Below, one piece after another: positions 1-9,292 of a stretch of DNA of 64,000 bases (positions are counted from its first letter, which is position 1; each line of letters begins with the position of its first letter). The stretch comes from an uncultured Acetatifactor sp. (GTDB lineage: Bacteria; Bacillota; Clostridia; Lachnospirales; Lachnospiraceae), in NCBI GenBank assembly GCA_934426825.1, contig CAKRYI010000012.1, positions 10,646-74,645 of the forward strand, written 5' to 3'. A program made the position numbers and the translations under genes. The notes beneath the pieces are model-generated. The model did not search any database. It worked only from the letters and a program-made list of their open reading frames with translations, and was not told the DNA's origin.

Positions 1-408
1 AATTTTAGCGGTTGCCGCAACAACAAGGTCTGCAATCTGCTCTCTTGCCTGCTGCATATATTTTTCCTGTTCCATGTCCGCAGTTTTCTTCGCGTCACTC
101 TTAATTTTATCCGCCTCCGTCTTAGCGTCGGCAACAATTCTTTCGTACTCGTCGCTCGCCTTGCTTCTGGCTTCATTCAGGATTCCGGCTTTCTCCTCGG
201 CAACGGTGCTTAAGGATTCCTCATACTGCTTTTTCATTGCCTCTGCCGCATCCTGCGTATTCTGTGCGTCTGCGTACTGCTTGTCAATCTCCGCCTGTCT
301 GGCTTCGAGGACTTTTTTCACGGGCTTAAATAGGAATTTGCGGACAATCCAATAGATAATCAGCAGATTGATGATTGTCCACACAAGATTCATGTCTAAT
401 CTCAGCAT
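1..408 (-). CDS. atpF: F-type ATP synthase subunit b (3' end cut by window edge)
   Basis: Subunit b of the F0 sector, which forms the peripheral stalk holding F1 to the membrane. About 136 residues are visible. An N-terminal membrane segment (about residues 7-25, ending in KFLFKPVKKVL) is followed by a charged, Ala/Glu/Lys-rich helix typical of the b coiled coil. The start at 408 is chosen because AAAGGA lies 9 nt upstream; a second in-frame ATG is at 393. It follows atpE by about 40 bp in the usual B-E-F order, so it is cotranscribed; subunits delta and alpha would be expected beyond the edge. Confidence 0.93.
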   Translation of the reverse strand, partial: MLRLDMNLVWTIINLLIIYWIVRKFLFKPVKKVLEARQAEIDKQYADAQNTQDAAEAMKKQYEESLSTVAEEKAGILNEARSKASDEYERIVADAKTEADKIKSDAKKTADMEQEKYMQQAREQIADLVVAATAKI

Positions 409-450
409 GTCCTGCCATCCTTTCTTTCCTTAATTTCCCATACCATCTGA

Positions 451-666
451 TTAGCCAAGGAAAAGAATAATCAGAATACCGATAACGAATCCGTAAATAG
501 CGGTTGCCTCTGCCAACGCGCCACCAAGCAGCAACAGCTTTGTAATTTTGCTCTCCGCCTCCGGCTGTCTTGCCACTGCCTCTGCTGCCTTACTTGTTGC
601 GATACCGATACCGATACCTGCTCCTATACATGCCAATGCTGCAATACCTGCTCCGATTGCTACCAT
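451..666 (-). CDS. atpE: F-type ATP synthase subunit c
   Basis: Proteolipid of the rotating c-ring. The product is 71 residues with two membrane helices joined by the polar loop ARQPEAESK, the family hallmark. The ion-carrying carboxylate is the Glu in LAEATAIYG of helix 2. The start at 666 has GGAGG 5 nt upstream; in-frame ATG and GTG codons further 5' (678, 699) have no comparable site. Na+-type rings have Gln in helix 1 (GQGYAAGK in Ilyobacter) and Glu-Ser in helix 2. Here these positions read GIGIATSK and Glu-Ala, so proton coupling is inferred. It lies between atpB and atpF. Confidence 0.95.
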   Translation of the reverse strand: MVAIGAGIAALACIGAGIGIGIATSKAAEAVARQPEAESKITKLLLLGGALAEATAIYGFVIGILIILFLG

Positions 667-757
667 AATTTCCTCCATTCCGCCGTCTTTTGACGGCACA
701 CGTTATTTTCATTCATTTCCTCTGCTTACGTTCTGCTCTGCTTTCCGTAAGCCGCTC

Positions 758-1468
758 CTATTCCATTGCTTCTTTGATAAAAAGGGATGTCAGGAACACA
801 AATACATATGCCTGAATCAGTCCGTCAAAAATATCAAAGTAGAAGCTGAAGGGCACCGGAAGTGCCACAGGTACCAAGAGCTTCAATAATTCCATAATTA
901 CAAATGCTCCCAGTACGTTACCGAACAGTCGCATACACAGCGACAGTGGTTTGATAAATACCTCCAGAATGTTAATCGGGGTCACAATGGCTATGGGCTG
1001 TGCAAAGCTCTTAACCCATCCGCCCACGCCTTTCTTGTGGATTCCGGCATATTCAATGAGTATGATACTCATAATCGCCAGTGCCGCCGTAACATTCATA
1101 TCCTTGGTGGGTGGCTTCAATCCGAAGAGTCCGATAATATTGGATATACCAATGAACACAAGCACCGTCGCCAGATAAGGCACATATGCTTTGCCCTCTT
1201 CTCCAACCATACCGGTTACAAAGCTGTCCAGTTTTGTGACAATCGTCTCCGCCACCAACTGCCTCTTACTGATGTTGTTCACCTTCAGGTTTCTCGTCAG
1301 GAAAATCGACAACAGCAGTATGACCGCCATGATGACCCATGTGATTACGACTGATTCGGCAATCTGTAATTCATAACCGCCTATCAGGGGAATCCCCTTT
1401 GGAATTGTCACGGAAAATGCGGTATCCACGTTTAGCTCGGCAAGCAGTTCTGCCGCCAAATCTCCCAT
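758..1468 (-). CDS. atpB: F-type ATP synthase subunit a
   Basis: Stator subunit a (236 residues) that supplies the two half-channels for ion flow to the c-ring. Five or six membrane segments are evident. The conserved block around residues 177-195, containing RLFGNVLGAFVIMELL, has the essential Arg. The start is preceded by AAGGAAGTGGGTAT. It is the first gene of the operon visible here. No atpI-like gene lies upstream; instead about 226 bp separate it from a divergent amidotransferase gene, so the operon promoter probably lies there. Confidence 0.95.
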   Translation of the reverse strand: MGDLAAELLAELNVDTAFSVTIPKGIPLIGGYELQIAESVVITWVIMAVILLLSIFLTRNLKVNNISKRQLVAETIVTKLDSFVTGMVGEEGKAYVPYLATVLVFIGISNIIGLFGLKPPTKDMNVTAALAIMSIILIEYAGIHKKGVGGWVKSFAQPIAIVTPINILEVFIKPLSLCMRLFGNVLGAFVIMELLKLLVPVALPVPFSFYFDIFDGLIQAYVFVFLTSLFIKEAME

Positions 1469-1694
1469 ATACCCACTTCCTTTCCTATATATTTCTTTCT
1501 ATTAAAATGGTACTTTCCTCAAAAAAACATTCCACCGAATCCGTATCTGTTTCGTTGTGGAAACGTTTCTCTGAACTTGTTGTTATTCTACTCCTCCTGT
1601 AAAAAAAAGCAATGTGCAAAATGACGATTTTTTTGTTCAGCCCAAACGGGACTGCGCATATATTAACTAAGATAATTGTTCAGACTGGAAAGAA

Positions 1695-2354
1695 ATGTCA
1701 ATGAAAATTGCCATACTGGGGCGTCAGAAGGACACCTCCAATTACGAAAAATATGTAGCAAAGCTGCCCGCCGTACCGGTGACTACTCTAAGCCCCGGTA
1801 CGCTCTCCTCCTGCGACGCACTGATACTGCCCGGCGGCGGGGACATTACCCCCGCTTTCTTTGGGGAAATCAACACCGCCTCCCGCAATATCGACACGGA
1901 GTTAGACATTTTGCAGTTTCAGGCAATAGACTATGCCCTGCGCCTCTCCCTCCCCATACTGGGAATCTGCAAGGGCATGCAGGTCATCAACGTGGCTTTC
2001 GGCGGCACCATCACACAGGATTTGCCCACCGCCTCCCGCCACCGCTATGAAAACGGAGACCAATACCACAAAACCCTGATTTCGGAATCCTCCTGCCTCC
2101 ACGAATTATATGGCAGGGAAATGACCGTAAACAGTGCCCACCATCAGGGAGTTGCCCGCCTCGGAAATGATTTGCTCGCCATCCAGTGGTGCCCGGATGA
2201 CGGCTGCGTGGAGGCGCTTATTCACGAACATCTTCCGATTTTGGGGCTGCAATGGCACCCGGAACGGCTGGATGCGGCAGTTTCCGGTGTGGACGGCTCC
2301 CCGGTTTTGTCCCTTCTGTCTGCTTGGATTTACGCTTTCCGGGAACGCCTTTAA
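1695..2354 (+). CDS. class I glutamine amidotransferase-like protein, gamma-glutamyl-gamma-aminobutyrate hydrolase family
   Basis: A 219-residue Peptidase_C26/PuuD-type protein. The nucleophile Cys is in GICKGMQ (about residue 93), the oxyanion-strand motif is LILPGGGD (about residues 43-50), and the catalytic His is in LQWHPE (about residue 192). Family members hydrolyse gamma-glutamyl amides such as gamma-glutamyl-GABA; the substrate here is unknown. No polyamine-catabolism genes are nearby, so a puuD symbol is not assigned. Two ATGs compete: 1695, with GGAAAG only 2 nt away, and 1701, with 8 nt spacing, which may be the real start. Its 3' end overlaps the convergent gene by 137 bp. Confidence 0.85.
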   Translation: MSMKIAILGRQKDTSNYEKYVAKLPAVPVTTLSPGTLSSCDALILPGGGDITPAFFGEINTASRNIDTELDILQFQAIDYALRLSLPILGICKGMQVINVAFGGTITQDLPTASRHRYENGDQYHKTLISESSCLHELYGREMTVNSAHHQGVARLGNDLLAIQWCPDDGCVEALIHEHLPILGLQWHPERLDAAVSGVDGSPVLSLLSAWIYAFRERL

Positions 2355-3435
2355 AAAGGCTTTTCCCGACAGCAATCTCAAAGAGGGACTTCACAATGGC
2401 ACGCAGCATATCGGCAGTCTGCTTATCAATCTCCTTCATTGCCGCCACCATGCCGTTCATGCTCTTTTTCCAGTCCGCCGTAAATTCAATCAAATCCTTT
2501 GCCTGAGAAGCGGACACCACCTGATACAGGGTATCCACAAAGGTCCGAAGCTGTGTCTCATCCAGTGACAGAATCCACTGGTTAATAGCCTTATCCATCC
2601 TCATTCTCTTTTCGTAAATGCCGTCCACTTCCACAAACTGTCCGTCCTTTACCAGCCAGCTGAACGGGTCGTGCTGCGCCAGTCCGAAGGTCTTGCTTTC
2701 CACCACACGGTAACGGATGTCCGTCTCAAAGAGCATTCCGACCAAAGACGAATGGGGCAGAATTTTCACCACCTTATCGGCGATTTCGTCATAACGGCAC
2801 TCTGCTAAAACCTCCGGTCGGAATCCCGGTCCGTCCATGCTGTAAACTTTCAGTATTCTCTCCTGCACCTTGGGAATACAGTTCATGGCGCTGTATACCG
2901 CAAGATTTCCTCCCTTGGAGTGTCCTCCGATATAGAACGGGCTGTGAAGCCGCCCCGTCACGGTATTCAAATATTTCACACTCAGCTCCTGCCCCGGAAC
3001 CGGCGACAGAAATGCCATGTTGAAATCTTCCTTCCAGCCGATAATCGTCTCGTCCGTTCCCCGGAAAGCAATGTACATGGTATTATCTTCCAAAAGAAAT
3101 GTGATGGCGGAAAACTGGGTTTCCCACTCTGCTTCTACTATATTAATGTAGCAGTTCATGCGCAGGGTACGAAACCGGCGGCTGTGGAGCATTTGCTCAA
3201 ACAGTTCCCGGTTCTCCTTTTCAAAACGTTCGTCGGCAAACAGCTTATCGCAGTCGCTTCTTGCCGCTAATTCCTCCAAGGTCACGGAGCGTCCGTTTTC
3301 TTTTACCCCCGGCACCATTCCGTCAAATTTCAGATATGAAAACTGGCAGAGTGCGAGAGAATCCACATCATTCATAGGTTTCTCATAAAAAGACTGCCCA
3401 CCGTATTCTTTCAAATAATCGATAATTGTTCCCAT
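2218..3435 (-). CDS. Mbeg1-like (DUF2974) alpha/beta-hydrolase
   Basis: About 405 residues resembling the Mbeg1-like/DUF2974 family of putative lipases. The nucleophile elbow is GGHSKGGN (about residue 165), and a conserved block reads YIAFRGTD (about residues 125-132). The start at 3435 is preferred over the in-frame TTG at 3444 because AAAGG lies 9 nt before it. The last 45 or so codons, a basic Pro/Lys/Arg-rich tail, are antisense to the end of the convergent amidotransferase gene. That tail looks unlike the rest of the protein and may have arisen by loss of an earlier stop. No signal peptide is seen. Substrate unknown. Confidence 0.78.
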   Translation of the reverse strand: MGTIIDYLKEYGGQSFYEKPMNDVDSLALCQFSYLKFDGMVPGVKENGRSVTLEELAARSDCDKLFADERFEKENRELFEQMLHSRRFRTLRMNCYINIVEAEWETQFSAITFLLEDNTMYIAFRGTDETIIGWKEDFNMAFLSPVPGQELSVKYLNTVTGRLHSPFYIGGHSKGGNLAVYSAMNCIPKVQERILKVYSMDGPGFRPEVLAECRYDEIADKVVKILPHSSLVGMLFETDIRYRVVESKTFGLAQHDPFSWLVKDGQFVEVDGIYEKRMRMDKAINQWILSLDETQLRTFVDTLYQVVSASQAKDLIEFTADWKKSMNGMVAAMKEIDKQTADMLRAIVKSLFEIAVGKSLFKGVPGKRKSKQTEGTKPGSRPHRKLPHPAVPGAIAAPKSEDVRE

Positions 3436-3668
3436 CCGAACCAACCTTTCTTATTTCCAGTTTTTCCCTATCTTTCATAGATTGTAGACAATTCAACTAC
3501 TCTTGTTCTTATTTTAACACATCTTACAATTTACACAAAATTATTTACTTAATTTAATTGAAAATTTTGTAGAAATGTGGTACTTTGAAAGTAGCTTTTA
3601 ATACGAAAAAAGGGATTGCTTTACTATTAGTTATCACAGCATTATTATTGACCGAGGAGGAATCTCAT

Positions 3669-5408
3669 ATGAAAAAAGAAAAGAAAGCCGGGCGTAAAAA
3701 AATCTTCAGTATCCGGAAGAAACTTTTGCTTACTATTTTGCCACTGTTTTTGTTATCCTTCACTTTACTGACAGCGCTGATGTCCATACAGTCGGGATCT
3801 TCCATGCTGAAAAGTGCCAAGAGCACACTCCTCATGGAAGCACAGTCCAATGCCAAAACGGTTGCTATCAACCTGTTAATCAGCACCGGGGGAAGCAGCA
3901 GTACAACAGAGGCTTATCAGGAAATCGCCTCCTACCCCGTTAAGCTGTCCTCCTTCACCGCATCCGTAAATGATATTCGTGTTATGGACGAGGGCAACGT
4001 GTTTCTTGTTAACACCAACACCATGGCAATCTTAGCACACAACGATCCGAAATGCCGTGGCACACTGATTACCGATTACGCAGAGGATTCTTTCCTTGGA
4101 AGAGTTACCAAGCAGATTGAAACCGGTTCTCAGGACGTTGTTTCCATTAAAGGCGATGCAGGCGAGAATTATTATACTGCCGTTACCTACATAGAGGGAA
4201 CCCCTTGGGCAATGGTTTCCTATATCTCAGAGGAATATATTTTAAATGACCTGATTCGTCTGGTATATATGATAGCCGTTATCTTCGTGGTAATCTTTGT
4301 CATTGTATTTGTAGTCATCGGTCTTACCGTTGGACGCATGACCAAACCTATCAAGACACTGACAGGTATCCTTACCACCATAGCAGACGGTGATTTCACC
4401 GTGGACATTCCGGTAAAAGGTAAGGATGAAATTGCCGTTATGAGCAGCTCCTTAAAAGACTTCGTATCCGTTATGCACGAGGTAATTACCGACATTCAGG
4501 GTGTTTCCGACCAGCTTGCCGATTCCAGTTCCGCAACCAAGGAACTTGCCGGTACACTGTATACCAGTTCCCAGTCTCAGGCGGAATCCATGGCGGATGT
4601 CAAAGTTACCGTGGATCAGGTGGCAAGCGGCGTTCAGGATTTGGCAGAGCATGCAGGTACATTGTCCACCGTTGTTACCGCTACCAACCAGCAGGGTGCA
4701 CACGCTCATGAAAATATGCAGCAGACCGTTGACGTTGCATCTCACGGACGTGAGGATATGGAAACCGTCAACAGCGCTATGGACTCCATTGTCACGGCAA
4801 TGAAAGAATTAAAAGAGACTGTTCAGCAGGTTGGCTCCTCCACGGAACAGATTAATTCCATGGTCAGCCTGATTAGCGATATTGCAGACCAGACAAACCT
4901 GTTGTCCCTGAATGCGGCAATCGAGGCTGCCCGTGCCGGTGATGCCGGACGCGGCTTCGCAGTTGTTGCTGAGGAAATCCGAAAGCTGGCAGAGGTAAGT
5001 TCCAATTCCGCTTCCCAGATTTCCGATATCATTGAGCAGGTTACCGCAGAGGTTTCCCGCATGGTAGAGCAGACCAACCAGAGTGTATCTTACATTGAGA
5101 GCAACTCTGAAAAGATTACCGCTGCCTGCGACACCTTCGAGAATATTTACAACAACGTATCTGATACCAATGATGTACTGAGTGAAATCGTAGACCAGAT
5201 TGCTCATGTAGATGACGTAGCGACCAACATTGCAGCACTCTCCGAAGAACAGTCGGCAAGTACGGAAGAAATCCTTGCCTCCACGGAAGTTTTGGCTGAA
5301 TCCTCCCTGCAGTTCTCCGCAGACAGCAAGAAGGTATCCGAAAATGCCGATGCGGTTTCCTCCGCTTCTTTCACTCTGACAGAGCATATGAAGAAGTTCA
5401 AGATTTAA
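3669..5408 (+). CDS. methyl-accepting chemotaxis protein with Cache-like sensor
   Basis: Transmembrane chemoreceptor of 579 residues. Order: TM1 (about 20-42), an extracellular single-Cache-like region of about 170 residues, TM2 (about 215-240), HAMP (about 240-295), and the cytoplasmic signalling helix with the hairpin tip DQTNLLSLNAAIEAARAG (about 430). It relays ligand binding to CheA/CheW; no che genes are in this window. The start at 3669 is set by GAGGAGG 7 nt upstream, although the frame stays open 28 codons further 5'. No C-terminal CheR-tether pentapeptide is visible. A terminator follows directly, so it is monocistronic. Confidence 0.93.
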   Translation: MKKEKKAGRKKIFSIRKKLLLTILPLFLLSFTLLTALMSIQSGSSMLKSAKSTLLMEAQSNAKTVAINLLISTGGSSSTTEAYQEIASYPVKLSSFTASVNDIRVMDEGNVFLVNTNTMAILAHNDPKCRGTLITDYAEDSFLGRVTKQIETGSQDVVSIKGDAGENYYTAVTYIEGTPWAMVSYISEEYILNDLIRLVYMIAVIFVVIFVIVFVVIGLTVGRMTKPIKTLTGILTTIADGDFTVDIPVKGKDEIAVMSSSLKDFVSVMHEVITDIQGVSDQLADSSSATKELAGTLYTSSQSQAESMADVKVTVDQVASGVQDLAEHAGTLSTVVTATNQQGAHAHENMQQTVDVASHGREDMETVNSAMDSIVTAMKELKETVQQVGSSTEQINSMVSLISDIADQTNLLSLNAAIEAARAGDAGRGFAVVAEEIRKLAEVSSNSASQISDIIEQVTAEVSRMVEQTNQSVSYIESNSEKITAACDTFENIYNNVSDTNDVLSEIVDQIAHVDDVATNIAALSEEQSASTEEILASTEVLAESSLQFSADSKKVSENADAVSSASFTLTEHMKKFKI

Positions 5409-5465
5409 TTTATGAAATATGTCAGGTTGTCTGTCGTACCGTTTTAGACTAACATAAACAGCATT

Positions 5466-5504
5466 AAAACAGCCGATTCCGTAATGGAATCGGCTGTTTT
5501 TTAA
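5466..5504. terminator. bidirectional rho-independent terminator
   Basis: A perfect 15-bp stem (AAAACAGCCGATTCC paired with its complement around loop GTAAT) sits between the convergent ends of the chemoreceptor and citrate synthase genes. It is followed by T6 on the plus strand and has A-rich DNA on the other side. Confidence 0.93.
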
Positions 5505-5508
5505 TTCT

Positions 5509-6858
5509 TTATTTCCTGTCCTCAATGCTTACATAGTCACGCTCCTGCATGACGCTCTTGTAAGCGGGGCGGATAATCTTATCCATGTTAATCAGTTCTT
5601 CTATGCGGTGTGCACTCCACCCCACGATTCTCGCAATGGCAAAAATCGGAGTGTACATCTCAAGCGGAATTTCCAGCATACTGTAGACAAATCCGCTGTA
5701 AAAATCTACATTGGCACTGACCCCTTTGTAAATTTTCTTCTTGCCGGAAATGACTTCCGGGGCAAGTCTCTCTATCATGGAGTACAGTTCAAAGTCCTTC
5801 TCTCTTCCCTTTGCGGTGGCAAGCTGCTCCACAAATCCCTTGAATACTCTCGCTCTGGGGTCGGAAAGGGAATATACCGCATGTCCCATACCATAAATCA
5901 GTCCCTTATGGTCAAATACCTCTTTGTTCAGAATCTTTTGCAGATAATCGCGAACCGCATCCTCGTCCGTCCAGTCGGACACGTTTGCCTCAATATCGCG
6001 CATCATTTCTACAACCTTGATATTGGCTCCGCCATGCTTGGGTCCTTTTAGTGACGAAAGCGCCGCCGCTACAACGGAATAAGTATCGGAACCGGAGGAC
6101 GTAACCACTCTGGTGGTAAAGGTGGAGTTATTACCGCCGCCATGTTCCATATGAAGCACCAGTGCAATATCAAGCACTCTTGCTTCCAGTTCCGTATATT
6201 GTTTGTCCGGTCTAAGCATCATCAGAAGATTTTCTGCCGTGGAGAGCTTTTTCTGCGGTCTGTGGATATACATACTGTCATCATTGGAATAATGATTGTA
6301 TGCGTGGTATCCGTACACTGCAAGCATAGGGAATACACTGATAAGACCGATGCACTGACGCATTACATTCTCTATGGAAATATCACTGCAATTTCTATCA
6401 TAAGACGCTAAGGTAAGCACACTCCTGGTCAATGAGTTCATAATATCACTGCTGGGTGCCTTCATAATAACGTCTCTGGTAAAGTTCGTCGGCAATGTTC
6501 TGTTTGCCGCTAAAATATCACGGAATTGCTTTAACTGCGCCTCTGTCGGCAGTTCACCGAACAAAAGCAGATAGGACACTTCTTCAAAACCGTATCTCTT
6601 TTTCTTAAATCCTTCTACCAGCTCTATACAATCATAGCCACGATACCACAATTTACCGTCGCATGGCATTTTGTGACCGTTTTCTATTTTAAATGACTCG
6701 ATTCTGGATATATTGGTCAGACCGGCTACCACGCCGTTTCCGTTTTTATCCCGCAGACCTCTCTGCACTCCGTATTCGTCAAAAAGCTGCGCTTCAATCA
6801 CATCTGCTTTCCTACAGAGATTTGCATACTCCGTAAGATAACTTTCATTCTTTTTCAC
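5509..6858 (-). CDS. citrate synthase
   Basis: Condenses acetyl-CoA and oxaloacetate to citrate. The product is 449 residues, somewhat longer at the N terminus than the Bacillus CitZ type. Conserved catalytic positions are visible: His in LHMEHGGGNN (about 238), the loop KGPKHGG (about 273), His in GMGHAVYS (about 323), and Asp in NVDFYSGF (about 385). The start is GTG at 6858 with GGAGG 8 nt upstream. No aconitase or isocitrate dehydrogenase genes are beside it; it is monocistronic with its own promoter and shared terminator. Likely role: 2-oxoglutarate/glutamate supply in an anaerobe (inference). Confidence 0.95.
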   Translation of the reverse strand: MKKNESYLTEYANLCRKADVIEAQLFDEYGVQRGLRDKNGNGVVAGLTNISRIESFKIENGHKMPCDGKLWYRGYDCIELVEGFKKKRYGFEEVSYLLLFGELPTEAQLKQFRDILAANRTLPTNFTRDVIMKAPSSDIMNSLTRSVLTLASYDRNCSDISIENVMRQCIGLISVFPMLAVYGYHAYNHYSNDDSMYIHRPQKKLSTAENLLMMLRPDKQYTELEARVLDIALVLHMEHGGGNNSTFTTRVVTSSGSDTYSVVAAALSSLKGPKHGGANIKVVEMMRDIEANVSDWTDEDAVRDYLQKILNKEVFDHKGLIYGMGHAVYSLSDPRARVFKGFVEQLATAKGREKDFELYSMIERLAPEVISGKKKIYKGVSANVDFYSGFVYSMLEIPLEMYTPIFAIARIVGWSAHRIEELINMDKIIRPAYKSVMQERDYVSIEDRK

Positions 6859-6950
6859 TGAAAAACCTCCTTTTCCCTTCTGATTTTCTCTCTTCCTTTC
6901 TTTTTCCTCCTCTTCCCGCCCTGCTGTTCTCCCAACAAAACGTTATTAAT

Positions 6951-6980
6951 ATGATATTATTTTTTTGCCTATCTTGTCAA
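6951..6980 (-). promoter_or_regulatory. sigma-A type promoter for citrate synthase
   Basis: TTGACA (6980-6975), 18 nt, then TATCAT (6956-6951). The predicted transcript has a leader of about 85 nt that is strongly purine-rich just before the ribosome site. Confidence 0.62.
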
Positions 6981-7017
6981 TGAACAAATTATTAACTTTG
7001 TCCGATTTTCAATTAAA

Positions 7018-9138
7018 TTATGCGCTAATTTGCTTCTGTTCCATTAATTTTTCAAAATCCACAAGCGGCACTGCCGGAGAATAATACCAACCCTGATACA
7101 ATTTACAGCCTACCTCCGACAGTTTCTGCCTAATATCGGCGTCCGCAACATACTCTGCCAGCACCTGCACGCCGAGCGTTCCCGACAGTCTGACAATGGA
7201 CGCAATAATTTCGCTACATCTGGGATTATCCAGAATACCCTTCACCAGTGAGCCGTCCAGTTTTACCAGTTCAAAGTGATTTCCGGTCAGATACCGGATA
7301 GAGGTACTTCCCATGGAAAAGTCGTCCACCGCCAGTCGGTATCCCACCTCTCTTAAGCGGTAGAACCGGTCTTTCAACGTATCGTCCAATGCCAGCGCAT
7401 CCTGCTCCGTAATTTCAAGACAGATTTTCAGGCTCTGAATATCCATCTCCCCTGCAAGCTGCAACAGGAAATCTTCAAATTCTTTTTCCTGAATCGCTTT
7501 TCCGGTGACATTGACACTGACCTTAATTCCCTGCGTGCCGTATTTTTCCTGAATGGTCCGGGCATCCGTCATGGCTTTTTTAATAATCCACTTTTCCAGT
7601 TTATCCCGAAGTCCGGTTTCCTCTGCCAACTGGAAAATCAGCGGCGGATAAATCCAGCCAAGTAACGGATGTTTCCAGCGAAGCAGTGCTTCCACGCCCA
7701 CACATTTGTCTGCGTCATTATACTGCGGCTGATAGAACAGCTGTAACTCCTCATGCTCGAAAGCATATTCCAAATCTGCAGCCAACGTCCTTCCCAGCCA
7801 CCCAAAAGAGGTATCTCCGTCCGTAAGCGCCACTTTTTCCCCGGAGGTTTCACTCTTTTTCAGCGCATTCAGCATCATTTCATACTCCGCCTTGGAAGAT
7901 TCCTGTTTTCTCTTGTCATACAGCTTTACAAAAGGCATATAAATTACCACGCCCACCGCAATATTGACAAGCTGTAACATCGAACTGCGGATGGAGCCTG
8001 TCGCCATGTATGCATTCAAAAAAATCGGGGTAGTCCACTGGACATTTTCCGTAATCACAGGGACCCAGCCCATCCATGTGGCAAAGTATGCGATGGAAAA
8101 GTTCACTATCGGAACTAAAACAAACGGAATCAGAAAAACAACATTATAGACTACCGGCAATCCAAAGACCATAATTTCATTGATATTGAAAAGCATTGGA
8201 ATTGCCGAAATTCTCATCAGGCTCTTCGTCTCCTTGCGCTTGCTGAAAAGGAGAAGCGCTATCAGCAGGCATAAGGTTCCTCCGCACCCGCCTATCATTA
8301 CATAATTATTGAAGAACTGTCTGGTAAGGATTTCCGTTGCCTGCTGTCCACTGCTCACCAGTTCCATATTCTGTACAATGGCATTGTGGAACAGGCTCTC
8401 CGTAACACCTTCCAGTATATCACTTCCATGCACTCCGAAAAACCACAGAATGTTGCTTAAGAAAATGTAGGAATAACCTCCTAACAGCCCGCCTCCCACA
8501 TGACCTGCCACATGACAAATCAGATTCGTAAATAAATCAAAAAAGCTGTCCGCCTGCGTCATATGTAAAATAAGATTATTGACCCCTACAGTAATCAGAT
8601 AGACCACACCAACAGGCAGAATGGCTTGTATGGCATTCGCCAAATCGGAGTTTGCGCCGCCGGTCAACAGCTGTTTGCCCCGTTTCATCCTCTCCGCCAC
8701 CCACAGATAAAGGTAGGAAGCTGAACTCGCCGCTATCAGTGCCAACAACATTCCTCTTGGCTCAAATGCCTGCAGGTTACCGGTTTTGGCACCGGAAAGA
8801 ACAAAAAAGCTGCCCAGAGACACCACCATGGTTCCATGCTTCCAACCATGACCGGCGCCGTCCCGCAGCATTCCAATCTGATACCCTGTAATTGCGGCAG
8901 TATAAACCGATAACATACCCATAGTAACCGCCCGAACCGACTGAAACAACTGGTACAGCATACCACCGTTCCACTTTGTAATAAAGGTTATATACTTTTC
9001 ATTTGGAAAGGATTCCAAAAGCACCGCAAAAGAACCTATCATCAAAATAGGAATCATTTTAATCAATGCCTTACGCACCGCCTGTATCAATACATACCCG
9101 CGTATCTTGTTCAACCAATTTGTTATGCCAACCCTCAT
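7018..9138 (-). CDS. PTS EIIC-like membrane domain fused to an EAL c-di-GMP phosphodiesterase
   Basis: A 706-residue fusion. Residues about 1-415 form a multi-pass domain like the cellobiose/lactose EIIC family; the family signature NEP..FG.P...NP is altered here to NEIMVFGLPVVYN, so sugar phosphotransfer is doubtful. Residues about 455-700 form an EAL domain with the expected catalytic set: Glu in VEALLRW, Asn in SVNVTG, Glu in LEITE, the pair in VDDFSMG, Lys in KLDGS, Glu in LAEYV and Gln in LYQGW. Active c-di-GMP hydrolysis is therefore likely. No GGDEF or EIIA/EIIB domain is present or nearby. The start at 9138 has GGAAAGGA 6 nt upstream; upstream codons in frame look non-coding. Inference: a membrane sugar sensor controlling c-di-GMP. 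Confidence 0.88.
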   Translation of the reverse strand: MRVGITNWLNKIRGYVLIQAVRKALIKMIPILMIGSFAVLLESFPNEKYITFITKWNGGMLYQLFQSVRAVTMGMLSVYTAAITGYQIGMLRDGAGHGWKHGTMVVSLGSFFVLSGAKTGNLQAFEPRGMLLALIAASSASYLYLWVAERMKRGKQLLTGGANSDLANAIQAILPVGVVYLITVGVNNLILHMTQADSFFDLFTNLICHVAGHVGGGLLGGYSYIFLSNILWFFGVHGSDILEGVTESLFHNAIVQNMELVSSGQQATEILTRQFFNNYVMIGGCGGTLCLLIALLLFSKRKETKSLMRISAIPMLFNINEIMVFGLPVVYNVVFLIPFVLVPIVNFSIAYFATWMGWVPVITENVQWTTPIFLNAYMATGSIRSSMLQLVNIAVGVVIYMPFVKLYDKRKQESSKAEYEMMLNALKKSETSGEKVALTDGDTSFGWLGRTLAADLEYAFEHEELQLFYQPQYNDADKCVGVEALLRWKHPLLGWIYPPLIFQLAEETGLRDKLEKWIIKKAMTDARTIQEKYGTQGIKVSVNVTGKAIQEKEFEDFLLQLAGEMDIQSLKICLEITEQDALALDDTLKDRFYRLREVGYRLAVDDFSMGSTSIRYLTGNHFELVKLDGSLVKGILDNPRCSEIIASIVRLSGTLGVQVLAEYVADADIRQKLSEVGCKLYQGWYYSPAVPLVDFEKLMEQKQISA

Positions 9139-9246
9139 ATGTTTTCCTTTCCGGTATACTACACAATATTCAAACAAAGTAAGCGTCCATTTAATATTAT
9201 AATACATCAGCTGATTTTATCAACCAATTTTTACCAAAAAAGATAA

Positions 9247-9282
9247 AAAAGCAGACACTTTTCTGTCAAAATGTCTGCTTTA
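9247..9282 (-). terminator. rho-independent terminator
   Basis: Stem AAAGCAGACA / TGTCTGCTTT with a 14-nt loop and a T-rich tail when read on the minus strand. It lies just after the MATE remnant and before the EIIC-EAL gene. Confidence 0.75.
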
Positions 9283-9292
9283 TCTGCATTTC

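Noticed and set aside
1485..1586. Open frame of 34 codons upstream of atpB, preceded by AGGAGG
   Set aside because: It would have to start at ATA, and the peptide resembles no atpI-like protein. More likely leader sequence.
4809..5525. Long minus-strand frame opposite the chemoreceptor gene
   Set aside because: Antisense shadow of a well-supported methyl-accepting domain.
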